Shown here: piece by piece, positions 53,930-63,869 of the stretch
How positions within the stretch are numbered: the first letter of the stretch is position 1
Layout of the letters: each line of letters opens with the position of its first letter
Origin: Ancistrus triradiatus
Taxonomy: Eukaryota > Chordata > Actinopteri > Siluriformes > Loricariidae
DNA length: 64,000 nucleotides
NCBI GenBank assembly: GCA_025084515.1
Contig: JAJAGP010000440.1
Coordinates: 7,501 to 71,500 of the forward strand
Direction of reading: 5' to 3'
Program-made: the position numbers and the translations under genes
Notes under the pieces: model-generated
What the model was told of the DNA's origin: nothing
The model's database searches: none
The model's input: only the letters and a program-made list of their open reading frames with translations

Positions 53930-54285
53930 AGGAGTATTGAAGCAGTCTTGGTCTCGACCTCATTTGGACTCTTTTTGACTCTACCTCGGTCTCGGGGTAA
54001 GGTGGACTCGGAAATCATTGTCAAGACCAGCCCTGTCTGATGCATCTGTCTGAAGTAATGTTAATTATAAACTGAACTTCTTTTCTAGGGTTATTGAATA
54101 TTAACAATTCATTCTTGGTCGTGACTTGGACTCAAATACTAAAAGTCTTGGTGTTGACTTGGACTTAACTACTTAAAGACTTGTTCTAGACTCGATGTGT
54201 CCGGGTCTTAGATTTGACTCAAACTGGGTTACTAAAAGTCTTGGTCCTGACTTGGCTCTAGCGGTCTTGTCTACAACATTAATTC
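53930..54285. repeat. GTCTTGG/GACTTGGACTC interspersed repeat
   Basis: Words GTCTTGGTCTCGACC, TTGGTCGTGACTTGGACTCA, AAAGTCTTGGTGTTGACTTG and TCTTGGTCCTGACTTGGCTC recur every 30-70 bases. The pattern is known from fish genomes. Family not assigned. Confidence 0.5.
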
Positions 54286-55540
54286 CTATCCCTGTATTCC
54301 AAGATGATAATTCTCATGTTCAGACTCAGAGGCTGCAGATGTGATCAATTGGCATGATGACCATTCAGTCACACATCTGGACTGGTCCACGATTTTGTAA
54401 TTTTGTGTTTTTAAACGAAGGTCAGCTCCCCTAAATCTCTGAATGTAAGCGTTAAATAAAGTTCCCCATGGAGTCAGGGTTCTTCACAATTTTTATAAGT
54501 CTACTTGCTTATGAAGTTCATTTTAGTGTAGCTTCTGTTCCTGGCTTCCATCATCCTGACATGGTTCTCTTCTGCCCCTTTTCCCTTTCCACAGCAGGCT
54601 GATCCCATATATAAACCCTCCTTTCTGTCCACTCCCCTCTTTTTGGATTTCATCACACATGCGTTTGTTTCCTCCTGCTGCTCCTGGCCACGGTTCGTTT
54701 GCTCTTGTGTTTTATGTGACCTGTTTGTGTTAGCTCACTCTCTGTGTGACTTGGCACAGGGCCTGTTTGGAGTAGCGCATGCCTTGTGTCAGCTGTGTCT
54801 TTGTTAGCTCCTTAACAGTTAGCATTAGCTATATTGGTTAGCACATTGACTGCTAGTGTTTAGCACTTTGTGCTAAAAGAAGATTGTCCCATGTTGTTTT
54901 TAGCCCTGTTTGTTAGTTTAGCTTAGCCACCTTAGCACTCCCTGTGTGTACACTGCTCCACACCTTGGGGGTATTCCCTGAGCTTATTAAAGCCATGCAT
55001 ATGTGAGAAAGCCTCGCTTAAGTTAGCCTAATATTTCACGTCAGGCTTGTTCTGTTCTAATAATAAAATCCAGGCGCAGTCTGTTCCCACTAATTCAAGC
55101 CAGGCTTTTGGAATGAAAGCTCATGCTGTATTTAAATGGAGTTGGCAATCAATATCAGGATGCCCCAAAAAAAGAACTCTGAAGAGTCATTTTTTTACTC
55201 GTAAGGCTTTGTGAGGAATGTAAAGAAGATATAAATATTTAAATATTAAAAATATGAATTGCAGTGTGCTTCATTGTTTATATAAAGCTTGTGTTAAGTT
55301 TATACACAGTTAAAGGACATAAGGAGCCAAAAATATAATTTAAGTGATAACTTTATTTACTCGGGTACAAATGAATTGTATTTTTGGTGATAAGCAGAGT
55401 CTAACTGGAGCTCATGGTCCACAATAATACACCGGCATATCTAAATGTCATTTTACACTGATCTGAATTTGTCAGTAAAAACGAGGAATTATAATGTGTG
55501 CCAACATAACTGATGGACAGTGAATGCATGCTTTGAAGAT
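54286..55540. other. no gene recognised
   Basis: Positions 54720-54940 contain repeated GTTAGC/TTAGCA words. The rest is AT-rich. No coding feature. Confidence 0.35.
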
Positions 55541-55554
55541 CTAAGTCAAAATGT

Positions 55555-55868
55555 AAAAGCATACTTGTTTGTTTGGCCTGCCCGGTTGCCAGATGTATCA
55601 CCAATCAAGCATTTCAGGGGAACCTGCTTCGGGAACCTATGCGTGTAGGATCTACAGACACAGCTGTAACATCTGTGGGTAAAGGTACCACAGGATACCA
55701 TACAGAACCTGTAAACCTCCATGATCAACCCTATCTCCTCTTCTGTCCATACTAGAGGTGGCCTAACAGGGGAACTAGAGCCTCCTTTCAATCATAGTTT
55801 TCCCCAGTAAACTTCTCCTTCGATAATAAACCCACCATTCAATTCCAACAACCCTTCTTTGGTGCGGT
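55555..55868 (+). repeat. Tc1-like fragment, family T3, C-terminal part
   Basis: Matches 10110-10437: GGCCTGCCCGGTTGCCAGAT, GGATCTACAGACACAGCTGT, CAGGATACCATACAGAACCT and CATGATCAACCCTATCTCC, through to a CAATTCCAACAACCC end. It codes for the last part of the transposase with frame breaks. Confidence 0.75.
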
Positions 55869-56587
55869 TATTTATTTATTTTTTTTTATTTTGTGGTCGA
55901 TGTGTATGTTTATGCTGCTGTTACTGTCATTATATAATTAAACTACAAACAGAAAATGGATCCGTGAGTGTTTACTCGTCAGAGGTCACCAAATTGAACA
56001 TTAACAAGTTTGCGTCTTTGTTTCTTTTAAGCTCATTTACGACAAGAAGTGCTTGGAGATGAGGCTTGCCACACCAGGATACACCTCGCAGTGCAAGTTC
56101 AGTTTAATTTTAAATAAAGCATGTTTACAGCCGATCACTGTTCATTTTATGCCTCGTTTCATCCTACGATCTACTTGATTAATTAATTCAAATTGCTTTA
56201 GTAGTAACATAAGAAACATAGACCTATAAATAATTTAAAACATAATTAATGCAATGGTGAAACAAGTGGCAAAATTAATGAGAAACTGGATTCAGTACTT
56301 GGGCAAATGTTTCATTTTGTTTGGTTTTGGCCACAAATTTTTTTGGGGTGCATCCCTGCAGTAACCTAAAAAGACTGTGTGACTATGGTAATGTCCGGTC
56401 AACGGCCTGTTCCACGGACCATAACGCAGACGTTACACTGTGGTTCTCTGTATTGCATAGAGGAGCATTTTGGATCTGTGACTATGGTTTCCTCACCTGG
56501 TCAATTAGATTAAGCACAATACTTCATAGATCAGTGTGTTTTATGAAGTGTTGGTCTCTAATGTTGTGTGTTTTTTGCAAATCCCAT

Positions 56588-56590
<3 letters not shown>
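55869..56590. other. no gene; hAT-like terminus at 56317-56362
   Basis: TTTGGTTTTGGCCACAAATT followed by GGGGTGCATCCCTGCA resembles the end of a hAT-type element. The rest is unassigned. Confidence 0.3.

Positions 56591-56637
<47 letters not shown>
56591..56637 (+). repeat. (GT)n microsatellite
   Basis: About 23 TG units. Confidence 0.97.
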
Positions 56638-56639
<2 letters not shown>

Positions 56640-56762
56640 GTTTGTGTATTTTACATTTGTAAATTACTAACCTACTTAACATGGTGTGCTAAAATCTATA
56701 TTAATATTACCTATAGGTGGCATCCAAGAGCTGTGCAGTGATCTAGCAGATCTAACCCTCTC

Positions 56763-56764
<2 letters not shown>

Positions 56765-56828
<64 letters not shown>
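56765..56828 (+). repeat. (CA)n microsatellite, about 31 units
   Basis: Nearly pure AC run ending ACGCATGCATAT, only 130 bp from the GT run of opposite strand sense, so the pair could form a hairpin. Confidence 0.97.
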
Positions 56829-56831
<3 letters not shown>

Positions 56832-56839
56832 TGCATATC

Positions 56840-57080
56840 AGCGGTTGTAACATGTCCACCTGGACATAACACACGTGATTTTGGCTGAATGGCAGGGCAA
56901 TTAGCGGCTGTTTTTGGGGACTTTGACACATTTGCGGAGTGTGAACACACAGCTGCGGCTAAATTAAACCGCCTGAGCTTTCCGACCGAGCGAACACACA
57001 CACCTCACGGTCCACACACCTCAGCGGGGCCCAGGGGCGCAGACTGTGTGTGGCTTCGACCGTGTCATTAACGATTAAAG
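56840..57080. promoter_or_regulatory. unique block; candidate conserved non-coding element
   Basis: TGGCAGGGCAATTAGCGGCTG, CACGTGATTTTGG and GGCTAAATTAAACCGCC in CpG-containing unrepeated sequence. Function inferred. Confidence 0.3.
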
Positions 57081-57639
57081 AGGATTTGGTCAATAGTGAT
57101 AATCACAGCAAAGTAAAGCACCTGGGATTCGAACCCAAGCCCTCAGGAGGACAATGATCCTAGCTGAAGTACGTAAACCTCTGGATGATCGACTTCTCCA
57201 AAACTTACGATGAATGAGGTGAGGTGAGCGTGGAGATCTGGTTCGAAAGCTCATTTTACGCTAATGCAAAACATCTTTGAAAGAAGGAAAAGCAGCACTG
57301 CAGTCCTGCAGAGATCACACCAAGAGCACAACGTGAAATGTGCAAACTATGATCCTAAAAATATAAAAATATATCAGTATTGATAGATAAATGGTTTATT
57401 CAGTTAATAGGGGTAATTGGAGGGATTTGGACAAGATTTCTTGTTTTTTTTTGTTTGTTTGTTTGTTTGTTTTGTCAGGATGATGCGTGGGAGCAGTCTG
57501 ATTAGGCTCCACTCTGATCCTTTTCTCCTTTTGTCAGAGTTAATTTTGCTGTTTCTTAATGGTAAATAAATAAATAAATTCATAAATTAACCATTCATGA
57601 ATAAAAAATAAATGTAGGAATGTAATTTTCTAGCCATCC
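57081..57639. other. no gene; SINE-like B box and (GTTT)n
   Basis: CACCTGGGATTCGAACCCAAG at 57119-57139 is a reverse B-box-like word, possible SINE debris. A GTTT run lies at about 57449-57472. Confidence 0.35.
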
Positions 57640-58165
57640 TGCTTACTCTGCAGCAAAACAAATAACTTTTATTCCAACACCTCCCTCGTATCTGAAACTT
57701 CCACATTCCAGCGCTCAGGAAACCTCCAACCCCAAAACCAGACGGCGCTCTCTTCCCTCCCTAACAGTGAGGCTCCCAAAGGCTTGATGATGGGCCCTTT
57801 CTCCTTCCTGTCCTTCATCACATTCTATTTCCTCTGCCTCTCTCGCTCTCTCTCCCTCTCATTAAAAAGCAGAAGGTCCGTCCCCTCAGTAAGTATTGCT
57901 CAGCATCCCTGTGCTCTGTCTCCTTCCAAGCCTTCCCTAAGGCAAACTGGACTGCTCCACACCAGCTCTGTCCAGCTCCTCCAGTTGCATATCTAATGCT
58001 GATCCTTCCTCAGGGGGGATTGTGCATTTCCCAACTTCCAAACACGGCCTCCTCCATAATAGAAGCCCTAAACAGCTTCGGCTGGGGCGCTTCCCAGTGC
58101 GCCTGCGGTACGACATCCCCTCCCTTCACCAGGACATTACCAAATTGTGTCTTGGATTTTTAACA
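57640..58165. promoter_or_regulatory. pyrimidine-rich unique block; candidate conserved non-coding element
   Basis: Unrepeated, with C/T-rich stretches, TTCCACATTCCAGCGC (TEAD-like CATTCCA) and GGGGGGATTGTGCATTTCCC. The 70-codon frame at 57784 is Ser/Leu-rich and not convincing. Confidence 0.25.
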
Positions 58166-58167
58166 TT

Positions 58168-58305
58168 GTAAAGAGGTAGCCTAGCAGACCAGAAGATCCA
58201 GGGTTCAAATCCAACGATCAAGGCCCTAAACCCACAATTGCTTGTATTGTGAGATCAGTTGTAAGCTGCTCTGGATAAGGGCGTCTGCTAAATGACATGA
58301 AGGAT
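58168..58305 (+). repeat. tRNA-derived SINE, internally deleted
   Basis: GAGGTAGCCTAGCAGACC, GATCCAGGGTTCAAATCC, AAGGCCCTAAACCCACAATT and GGATAAGGGCGTCTGCTAAA in order; the middle lacks the CCACTGTTGGG portion. Confidence 0.8.
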
Positions 58306-58317
58306 GTTTATTGATTA

Positions 58318-58460
58318 GTCACGTCTGGTTTCACCCCAGAGGAGGACGAGTTCCCCTTTCAAGCCCTAACTCCTCCCAAGGCTTCTTCAGAATTGGTCTC
58401 GGGGAGTTTTTCCATGACACTGCCACTACTGGCTTGCTATAATGGGGTCTGAAGTCAGGC
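58318..58460 (+). repeat. L2-like LINE 3' tail (other subfamily)
   Basis: CCCCAGAGGAGGACGAGTTC, CTCCTCCCAAGGCTTCTTC, GGGAGTTTTTCCATGACACTG and CTACTGGCTTGCTATAATGGG follow the L2 tail layout. Confidence 0.55.
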
Positions 58461-59120
58461 CTTACAGTGCTACCTCTGTTCTCAACCACCTCAGAACTCA
58501 GAAGCATTTTGACTAGAAAAATGTTTGCTCGGTACTCGGTGCGTGTGCGACTCATTTCAGCTGAAACTCATGATTCACGATTCAGTACAAAGTGATTCAG
58601 ATTCACAGTAGCTCTCTCTCCATGCAGATCTGCTGTGTGTTTATCATGGTTTGTTTTTATGATTACCTCTACAGTTCTGTGTTCTTAGTGCAAATAAATC
58701 TCCATGGGTCCTAAAAGGTTAGTTTATAAGAGCCAGGTAAATCAGGAGCCAAGTCCTCCAGAACACAGGCTGCAGTTAGCTTAGCAGCTATGCTAGCACC
58801 TGGAGTTCACCAATAGAGTAAGTGTCTTTTGTTTACTTTTCACTTTCAATCCATAGCTCACTAAATGACATGAGGAATTTTCAGCACTTTATTATAAATA
58901 AGCTTTGTGTTAATGATGTAGGTTACTGTAAGTGTTAATGTGGAATCGGCTCCTCTATGATACGGCACAGACTATATTACACTCATCAGTTTATGATATA
59001 TTAATCTTATGATGGATTTGTGGAACATATTCCCATCATGCATCAGGAGCTCCTGTACAGTACAGCTCCATTAATGCTGATAATGCCTCCTACAGGGGGA
59101 TTTTCTGGGGATCTGGAGCC
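58461..59120. other. no gene recognised
   Basis: Unassigned sequence with short open frames only. Confidence 0.35.
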
Positions 59121-59124
59121 CATG

Positions 59125-59240
59125 CATCCAGTTTACATTATTCCTTATGGGGAACATTTGCTCAGTGCTCATCGTTTCGGTTCCCGACGAGCCTTCTGGA
59201 ACGAATTAATGACCAGAACCGGGGTACCGCTGTACTTTTA
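59125..59240. repeat. pogo-like MITE end fragment
   Basis: ACATTATTCCTTATGGGGAA followed by GTTCCCGACGAGCC, TCTGGAACGAATTAATGACC and GGTACCGCTGTA resembles the right end of Tigger/pogo-type MITEs. The opposite end was not found. Confidence 0.35.
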
Positions 59241-59344
59241 AATTGAGAAACACAACAGCGATTCTACTGGTTGCTCATACAGCCTTGAATCAGAATCATA
59301 AAACTCTTTGCATTTATTCCTTTGGCAGGCGCTCTGAAGGTCGT

Positions 59345-59790
59345 CACAGAGCGAAGGTGATTTTTACGTGCGATTTATTCGGACGATGGTAAATGAATCC
59401 GAGCTGGTGTGTAATGATCTTCCACAAACTCAACGCAATTTTAAAGATGGTGAAAATACGACATTATTTTATTCGCCCTCTTTATGATTTGATAAAACAA
59501 ACTCGCTGACCAATTGTCGCTTCTGCACCTCATGAAGCAGCTCCTCTGTTTTCGTACTTGGGGGGGGTCAACTCAGGACGACTTGTGGCAATAATAATAA
59601 TGGAAAATAATGTTAATATAACTAATAATAAATGATGTTTGAGTGAAAGCTTAAACTTGAGTTTTAAATTATAGGCCTCTTATAGTATCCTAGACCTCCG
59701 TGCTCCTTCTTCTCTTTTTTCCCCAAAATCAGACGTGCCAAACATCGGCCTTTGCGTGTTTCTGTGAGCATCACTGGAAGATATTTTCTG
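59345..59790. repeat. repeat related to the core of the long-TIR element
   Basis: GATTTATTCGGACGATGGTA and TGTGTAATGATCTTCCACA match 14150-14200; TCAGACGTGCCAAACATCGG with GCGTGTTTCTGTGAGCATCA matches 14380-14412. The inverted ends are absent. Confidence 0.45.
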
Positions 59791-60052
59791 GTTGTTTTTT
59801 TGTTGTTGTTTGTTTCTTCTGTTGTGTTTTCTTAACACTAATTTCCTGAAAGCAACACATTTTCTTGTCAGGTTAAAAGCCCCCTGCTATAAAGCATTTA
59901 TCACCTATTGTCTTGGTAATGACACACCGACCCCCACATCCACAGACTGTTTCACTGAATGTGGCACTCTTCTTGAAAAATCTGTGATTTTTGAAAAACT
60001 ATGTCTGTGAAAGTAAGCACATTAGGGCACTATCTATCTATACATACTCACA

Positions 60053-60198
60053 TACCATAGTGCACAAAAGTCTTAGGCCACCGTTTGTTTTATTGTATGA
60101 TTTATCGATTAATATTTTAGCGATGGTGTAATTAATTATATAATCATTGCTAAAACATCAAAATGAATGGTGACCTAAGACTTTTGTGCTCTACTGTA
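60053..60198. mobile_element. 146-bp mariner-like MITE with TA ends
   Basis: TGCACAAAAGTCTTAGGCCACC at 60061-60082 pairs with GGTGACCTAAGACTTTTGTG at 60169-60188. Including the flanks TACCATAG/CTACTGTA the ends match over about 30 bases and close with TA. No coding capacity. Confidence 0.7.
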
Positions 60199-60204
60199 TG
60201 TGTA

Positions 60205-60515
60205 TAGTAGGGCTGTGCAAAAAAATTTATATTGTGATATTTATTTTCGTGATTATATTACATAAATTTTCAGCTCAAAATATAGAATTTTTTGAAGGAA
60301 TAAAATTTTTTTAAATGGGTTGCAAGCTAGATTTAGATAGTACTCCTGTAGATGGCGCAGTGAAGTGTTTTGACTTAATTTATCCACTGAATTATCAGAT
60401 CGTACCTGTAACTTTTTATAGTTCAGCTGTTTTTATATTTTTAATGAACTGTGTGGAATATCGTAATATATGTATCGTACCGCAATGTATCGTGATATTA
60501 TCGTATGATGTCCTT
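60205..60515. repeat. AT-rich interspersed repeat (ATATTGTGATAT words)
   Basis: GGGCTGTGCAAAAAAATTTA, TATTGTGATATTTATTTTCG and later TATCGTACCGCAATGTATCG are typical of a fish hAT-type non-autonomous repeat. Borders uncertain. Confidence 0.35.
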
Positions 60516-61010
60516 TCCAGTGCCCTCCCTTAGTGTGTACATAGAAAGATCAGGGATGTATTTCTTACCCACGTTGCGTTACCTATCAGACAGAATTCTC
60601 CTCCTACTTACTCCTCCCAAAATCCTGTCACGTCTTCTCCATCCAGAACAGCCCAAACGCCGGAGCTGCCGCCCCTCCTCCGTCTCAGAGAAAGGGCCCG
60701 TCATCTCTCACCACCGGTTCACTAAATCATCTCCGACACGTTCCTCCCTCAGTGGCCTCCCACAAGAGCAATTCATTAAGAATCAGTGCGGTTCATCCTT
60801 TTTGGGTCGGCGCCCATCTGAGTGCGGAGCTCATGACCTGAGTAAAGGCCGTTACACACCGAACGTAAAGCTCCGCGATCAGGTTTGGAATTTCGCCGCC
60901 GGCTTCTACATTTTGCAGCGAAAAAACAGATGGACACAATGTCGTGCTCAAGAGATGAAGCCGTCCTTTTGTCCTCACAGAAAAATGCAAACACTGATCT
61001 GATTTTGAAA
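60516..61010. other. no gene; 165-codon open frame rejected
   Basis: The frame at 60505-61002 is one of the longest outside simple repeats but shows no domain and overlaps two minus frames. GGCCGTTACACACCGAACG at about 60847-60865 resembles the interior of a DNA-transposon repeat. Confidence 0.3.
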
Positions 61011-61211
61011 AAAAAAAAAAAATAAATAAATGATTTATTTTTATTTTATTTTTATTTTTTTACATTTGAGCACCATCATTTAATTTAAAAAGTTTGAAAA
61101 GCTCTGTATTTTTAATTCTTCCACACATTTCTGCGATTAATCGGGCTCGAACCACTGAACGTAGAGACCCGGGCTGTGTGTTTTCCAATTTACTGTTTTT
61201 AATTTGAAATT

Positions 61212-61885
61212 CTGATTTAAATTTAAGTAAGAAATCTCCCATAGAAATGTATGGAGGTAATGTTTAGATTCAAATTATAACCGACAAAACTGTAACTAAA
61301 ATCGATGATGTCAAAAGTATTCGGAAATGCCCCCGCACACGGCCAAAAGTGTTAGGACACCCATTGCACACAGACTAAAAGTTTTGGGATGCACCCCAGC
61401 ATGCGGCCAAAAGTCTTGGGACGCCCCCGCACCGCACGCAGCAAAAGGTATTGCAACACGCCCCAACGTTGCCAAAAGCATTTGTACACGCACCCCCACA
61501 TGGCCACAAGTATTGGGACACACCCACTACATAGGCAAAAGTATTGGGATACACCCCGCATGAGGCCAAAAGTATTAGGACACGCGTCCCGCGTTACCAA
61601 AAGTTTTAGAACACGAACCAGCACACGGCCAAAAGTATTGGGACGTGCACCTGTATGCGTCCAAAAGAACTAGGACACGCCCCTGCAAGTGGCAACGAGT
61701 ATTTCAGACATGCCTCCCACATTTCCAGAAGTATTTAGACACGCCCCCCCCACATTGCGAAAAGTATTGGGATAGGCCCCCGCACGCAGCAAAAAGTATT
61801 GGGACATAAACCATAGTTTTTTTGTTTGCCACTTTTCAAGCACTGTTGTAGTTCCTTCAGGAAATGCAGATCTATTTAAAGATTA
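61212..61885. mobile_element. interspersed repeat with a minisatellite core (second copy)
   Basis: Flanks 61212-61312 and 61790-61880 match those at 11321-11430 and 11827-11915. The core is a 31-bp tandem array here but CA-rich DNA there. Confidence 0.65.
61309..61807 (+). repeat. 31-bp minisatellite, 16 units, resembling a transposon end
   Basis: Each unit begins GCCAAAAGTATTGGGACAC (with variants) followed by a C-rich half such as GCCCCCGCACACG. The first half closely resembles the T6 end GGTCAAAAGTATTGGGACAC at 36891. Five overlapping open frames on both strands read the repeat; with a period not divisible by three they drift in sequence and are not credible genes. Confidence 0.85.
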
Positions 61886-62200
61886 ATTTTGCTATACTTA
61901 TTAAAGTCGTCCCACACCTGAACGTTTTCTAAGCCATAAAACAGCCGGGTGTTTCTGAGGAGGAGAGGGAACGCCAGACGGCAAAGGAATGGGAGGATGA
62001 AACATCGTGTTTTTATTCTGTCTTGATCTAAGTATGGAAACGCTGCCAGTGGAGAGGCAGAATGAAAATACAGGAGCCGCTTCATGAGGCCTGTTAGCAG
62101 CGCTGATCGGTCAGTGAGTTTTGAATCGAATCTTTCAGGGCTTGGCTTTCTGGCAATCAATTATTGAGTAATATTTTGTGATGATAATAACATTTACTCT
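61886..62200. promoter_or_regulatory. unique block; candidate conserved non-coding element
   Basis: AGCCATAAAACAGCCGGG, GCAGCGCTGATCGGTCAG and CTGGCAATCAATTATTGAGT occur in unrepeated DNA. Function inferred. Confidence 0.3.
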
Positions 62201-62224
62201 TTTATTTAGCTAGTAGTTTTTGTT

Positions 62225-62226
<2 letters not shown>

Positions 62227-62281
<55 letters not shown>
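62227..62281 (+). repeat. (GT)n microsatellite
   Basis: About 27 GT units. Confidence 0.97.
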
Positions 62282-62282
<1 letters not shown>

Positions 62283-62283
<1 letters not shown>

Positions 62284-62670
62284 AAATGGCAGCTCGACTT
62301 TAACGTTTGATTAGTGAGTGACTGGGCCGAGCGCGAGCTTGCTTTCTATAAGCACATAATGACTGTAGAAGACAGCGGGCCAGAGCGAGGCTGATGGAGG
62401 GGAGGAAGCTGGAGCTGATGGTGGGATTGTGCTTCCACTCGCTCGCCTGAGGTCAATTTCTGTTTTATGAGCGCGTGTCCATTTGAAAGTCGAACGAATG
62501 CTTTTAACTCTCTGGATACTAGGAAGCTGCATTAACGCAAATATCTAACCAGCCAATCACAGGGCAGCAAATTAGGCATGTATCAAACCAAGCATCTCAC
62601 CCAGAAGGAGTTGTTGGAATGAATACGTGTGATACATGAATACAAGATTAAATCAAAAGGGAAAACTGTC
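62283..62670. other. unique GC-richer block then AT-rich DNA
   Basis: Positions 62283-62530 are unrepeated and CpG-containing (GACTGGGCCGAGCGCGAGC). Could be regulatory. Nothing else supported. Confidence 0.3.
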
Positions 62671-62671
62671 A

Positions 62672-62878
62672 ATTTACATTTACATTTACATTTACAGCAT
62701 TTAGCAGACGCCCTTATCCAGAGCGACTTATAATTGATACAGCCTTACAATCCAAGCAATTGTGGGTTAAGGGTCTTGCTCAAGGGCCCAACAGTGGCAG
62801 CTTGGCAGAGGTGGGATTTGAACCCTGGACCTTTTGGTCCATAGTCCAGTACCTTAACCACTAGGCTACCACAGTCCC
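62672..62878 (-). repeat. tRNA-derived SINE, full-length, reverse orientation
   Basis: From left to right: ACATTTACATTTACATTTAC tail, CATTTAGCAGACGCCCTTAT, TACAATCCAAGCAATTGTGG, TTGCTCAAGGGCCCAACAGT, GGTGGGATTTGAACCCTGG (B box) and AACCACTAGGCTACCACAG. It is the best-preserved copy of this SINE in the window. Confidence 0.9.
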
Positions 62879-62883
62879 TTTGT

Positions 62884-63100
62884 CCAATTGAAAGGAGGCT
62901 CTAGTTCCCCTGTTAGGCAGCCTCTAGTCTGGATACAAGATGAGATTACCCACAGATGTTACAGCTGGACCTGTAGATGCTGCACACTGTCCCATAAATG
63001 CTCGATTGGTGATAAATCTGGCAACCAGGCACCAAGGAAGTGTTACAATCTGGTGGAGACGTTCCTGAGTGAGCATTACCCTGCTGAAGAATGCCAATTT
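62884..63100 (-). repeat. Tc1-like fragment, family T3, C-terminal part, reverse
   Basis: Contains GGCAGCCTCTAGTCTGGATA, CCACAGATGTTACAGCTGG, CCATAAATGCTCGATTGGTG and CATTACCCTGCTGAAGAATG, the reverse of 10060-10340. It ends exactly at the next polypyrimidine repeat, as the T3 copy at 8042 does. Confidence 0.75.
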
Positions 63101-63490
63101 TTATTTTTTTGTTGTTAGGATCAGATCATGTTCCTCTGTCTTGATTTCTGCATTTCCAAACTTTTTGTGTTTAATCAATTGCTTTTTTCTTTCCTTCCCT
63201 TTTTCTGTTTGTGTCTTTCTTTTGTTTTCATTGTTAGAGTTGGATTGATTGATTGTCTTCTTTTTCTTGGGTTGGATTGACAATCTTTCTTATTTTCTCA
63301 TGCCTGGGTCTGGGGTTTTTTGTGTATTTCTCTGTTATGGTTCCATTGATTGCTTTTTCGTTCTTTCCTGGGTTAGACGGATTACTTCTTTCTTTATCCC
63401 CTTTTTATTTTCTTCTGTGTCTCACTGTTATTTCTACTTTTTTTCTCTTTCTTTGTTGTTTGTTCTACCTGTTTGTCTTTCTTTCCTTAG
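63100..63490 (+). repeat. compound polypyrimidine tandem repeat, third locus
   Basis: TTTC/TTCC tracts alternate with linkers TTGTTGTTAGGATCAG, ATTGTTAGAGTTGGATTGAT and GGGTTAGACGGATTACTTC. Related to 8045-8338 and 44346-45240. The 149- and 97-codon frames here are repeat translations. Confidence 0.65.
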
Positions 63491-63494
63491 ACTG

Positions 63495-63805
63495 GGATCC
63501 ATGGATCCATCCTGCATTGTTTTGGTATTTTCTTGGCTCATTCTAGGCCCCTTAATACCAATGGAGCATGGTTTTAATCCCACGGCCTACCTGAGGATTG
63601 TTGCCGACCGCATGCACCCCTTTATGCCCACCGTGGACCATCCTGTGATACCAACTTACAGCTGGTTTCTGGTCTCCAGTCACCAGATCTTAGTCTGATA
63701 TGATCGAGCACCTTTGGGACGCGGTGCAGCCGACAGATCTGCAGCGAAATCACGGAGGAATGTTTCCAGCACCTTGTTGAATCTATGCCACGAAGAATTA
63801 AGGCA
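63495..63805 (+). pseudogene. Tc1-like transposase remnant, family T5
   Basis: ATGGATCCATCCTGCATTG and TTTTCTTGGCTCATTCTAGG give the W-FLAHS/TLGP-like block. At 63670-63800 follow SPDLS-like, EHLWDAV-like and the C-terminal block AGCACCTTGTTGAATCTATG with CCACGAAGAATTAAGGCAG (HLVESMPRRIKAV-like). A deletion removes part of the sequence between the EHLWD and QPTDLQ regions, and frames shift throughout. Confidence 0.75.
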
Positions 63806-63829
63806 GTTCTTTCTAATCTGCTCTGGTCC

Positions 63830-63830
<1 letters not shown>

Positions 63831-63866
<36 letters not shown>
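63831..63866 (+). repeat. (CT)n microsatellite
   Basis: About 18 CT units directly after the T5 fragment; a second CT-rich run starts at about 63966 and continues to the window end. Confidence 0.95.

Positions 63867-63869
<3 letters not shown>

Noticed and set aside
60505..61002. 165-codon open frame, plus strand
   Set aside because: No recognisable motif or composition signal, two opposing open frames, and a repeat-like segment within it.
61311..61673. set of open frames over the 31-bp minisatellite
   Set aside because: A 31-bp period shifts frame each unit, both strands are open by composition, and no start or conserved context is present.
61309..61807. CRISPR-like array
   Set aside because: The regular 31-bp spacing could suggest repeats and spacers, but the units are contiguous diverged tandem copies in vertebrate DNA without cas genes.
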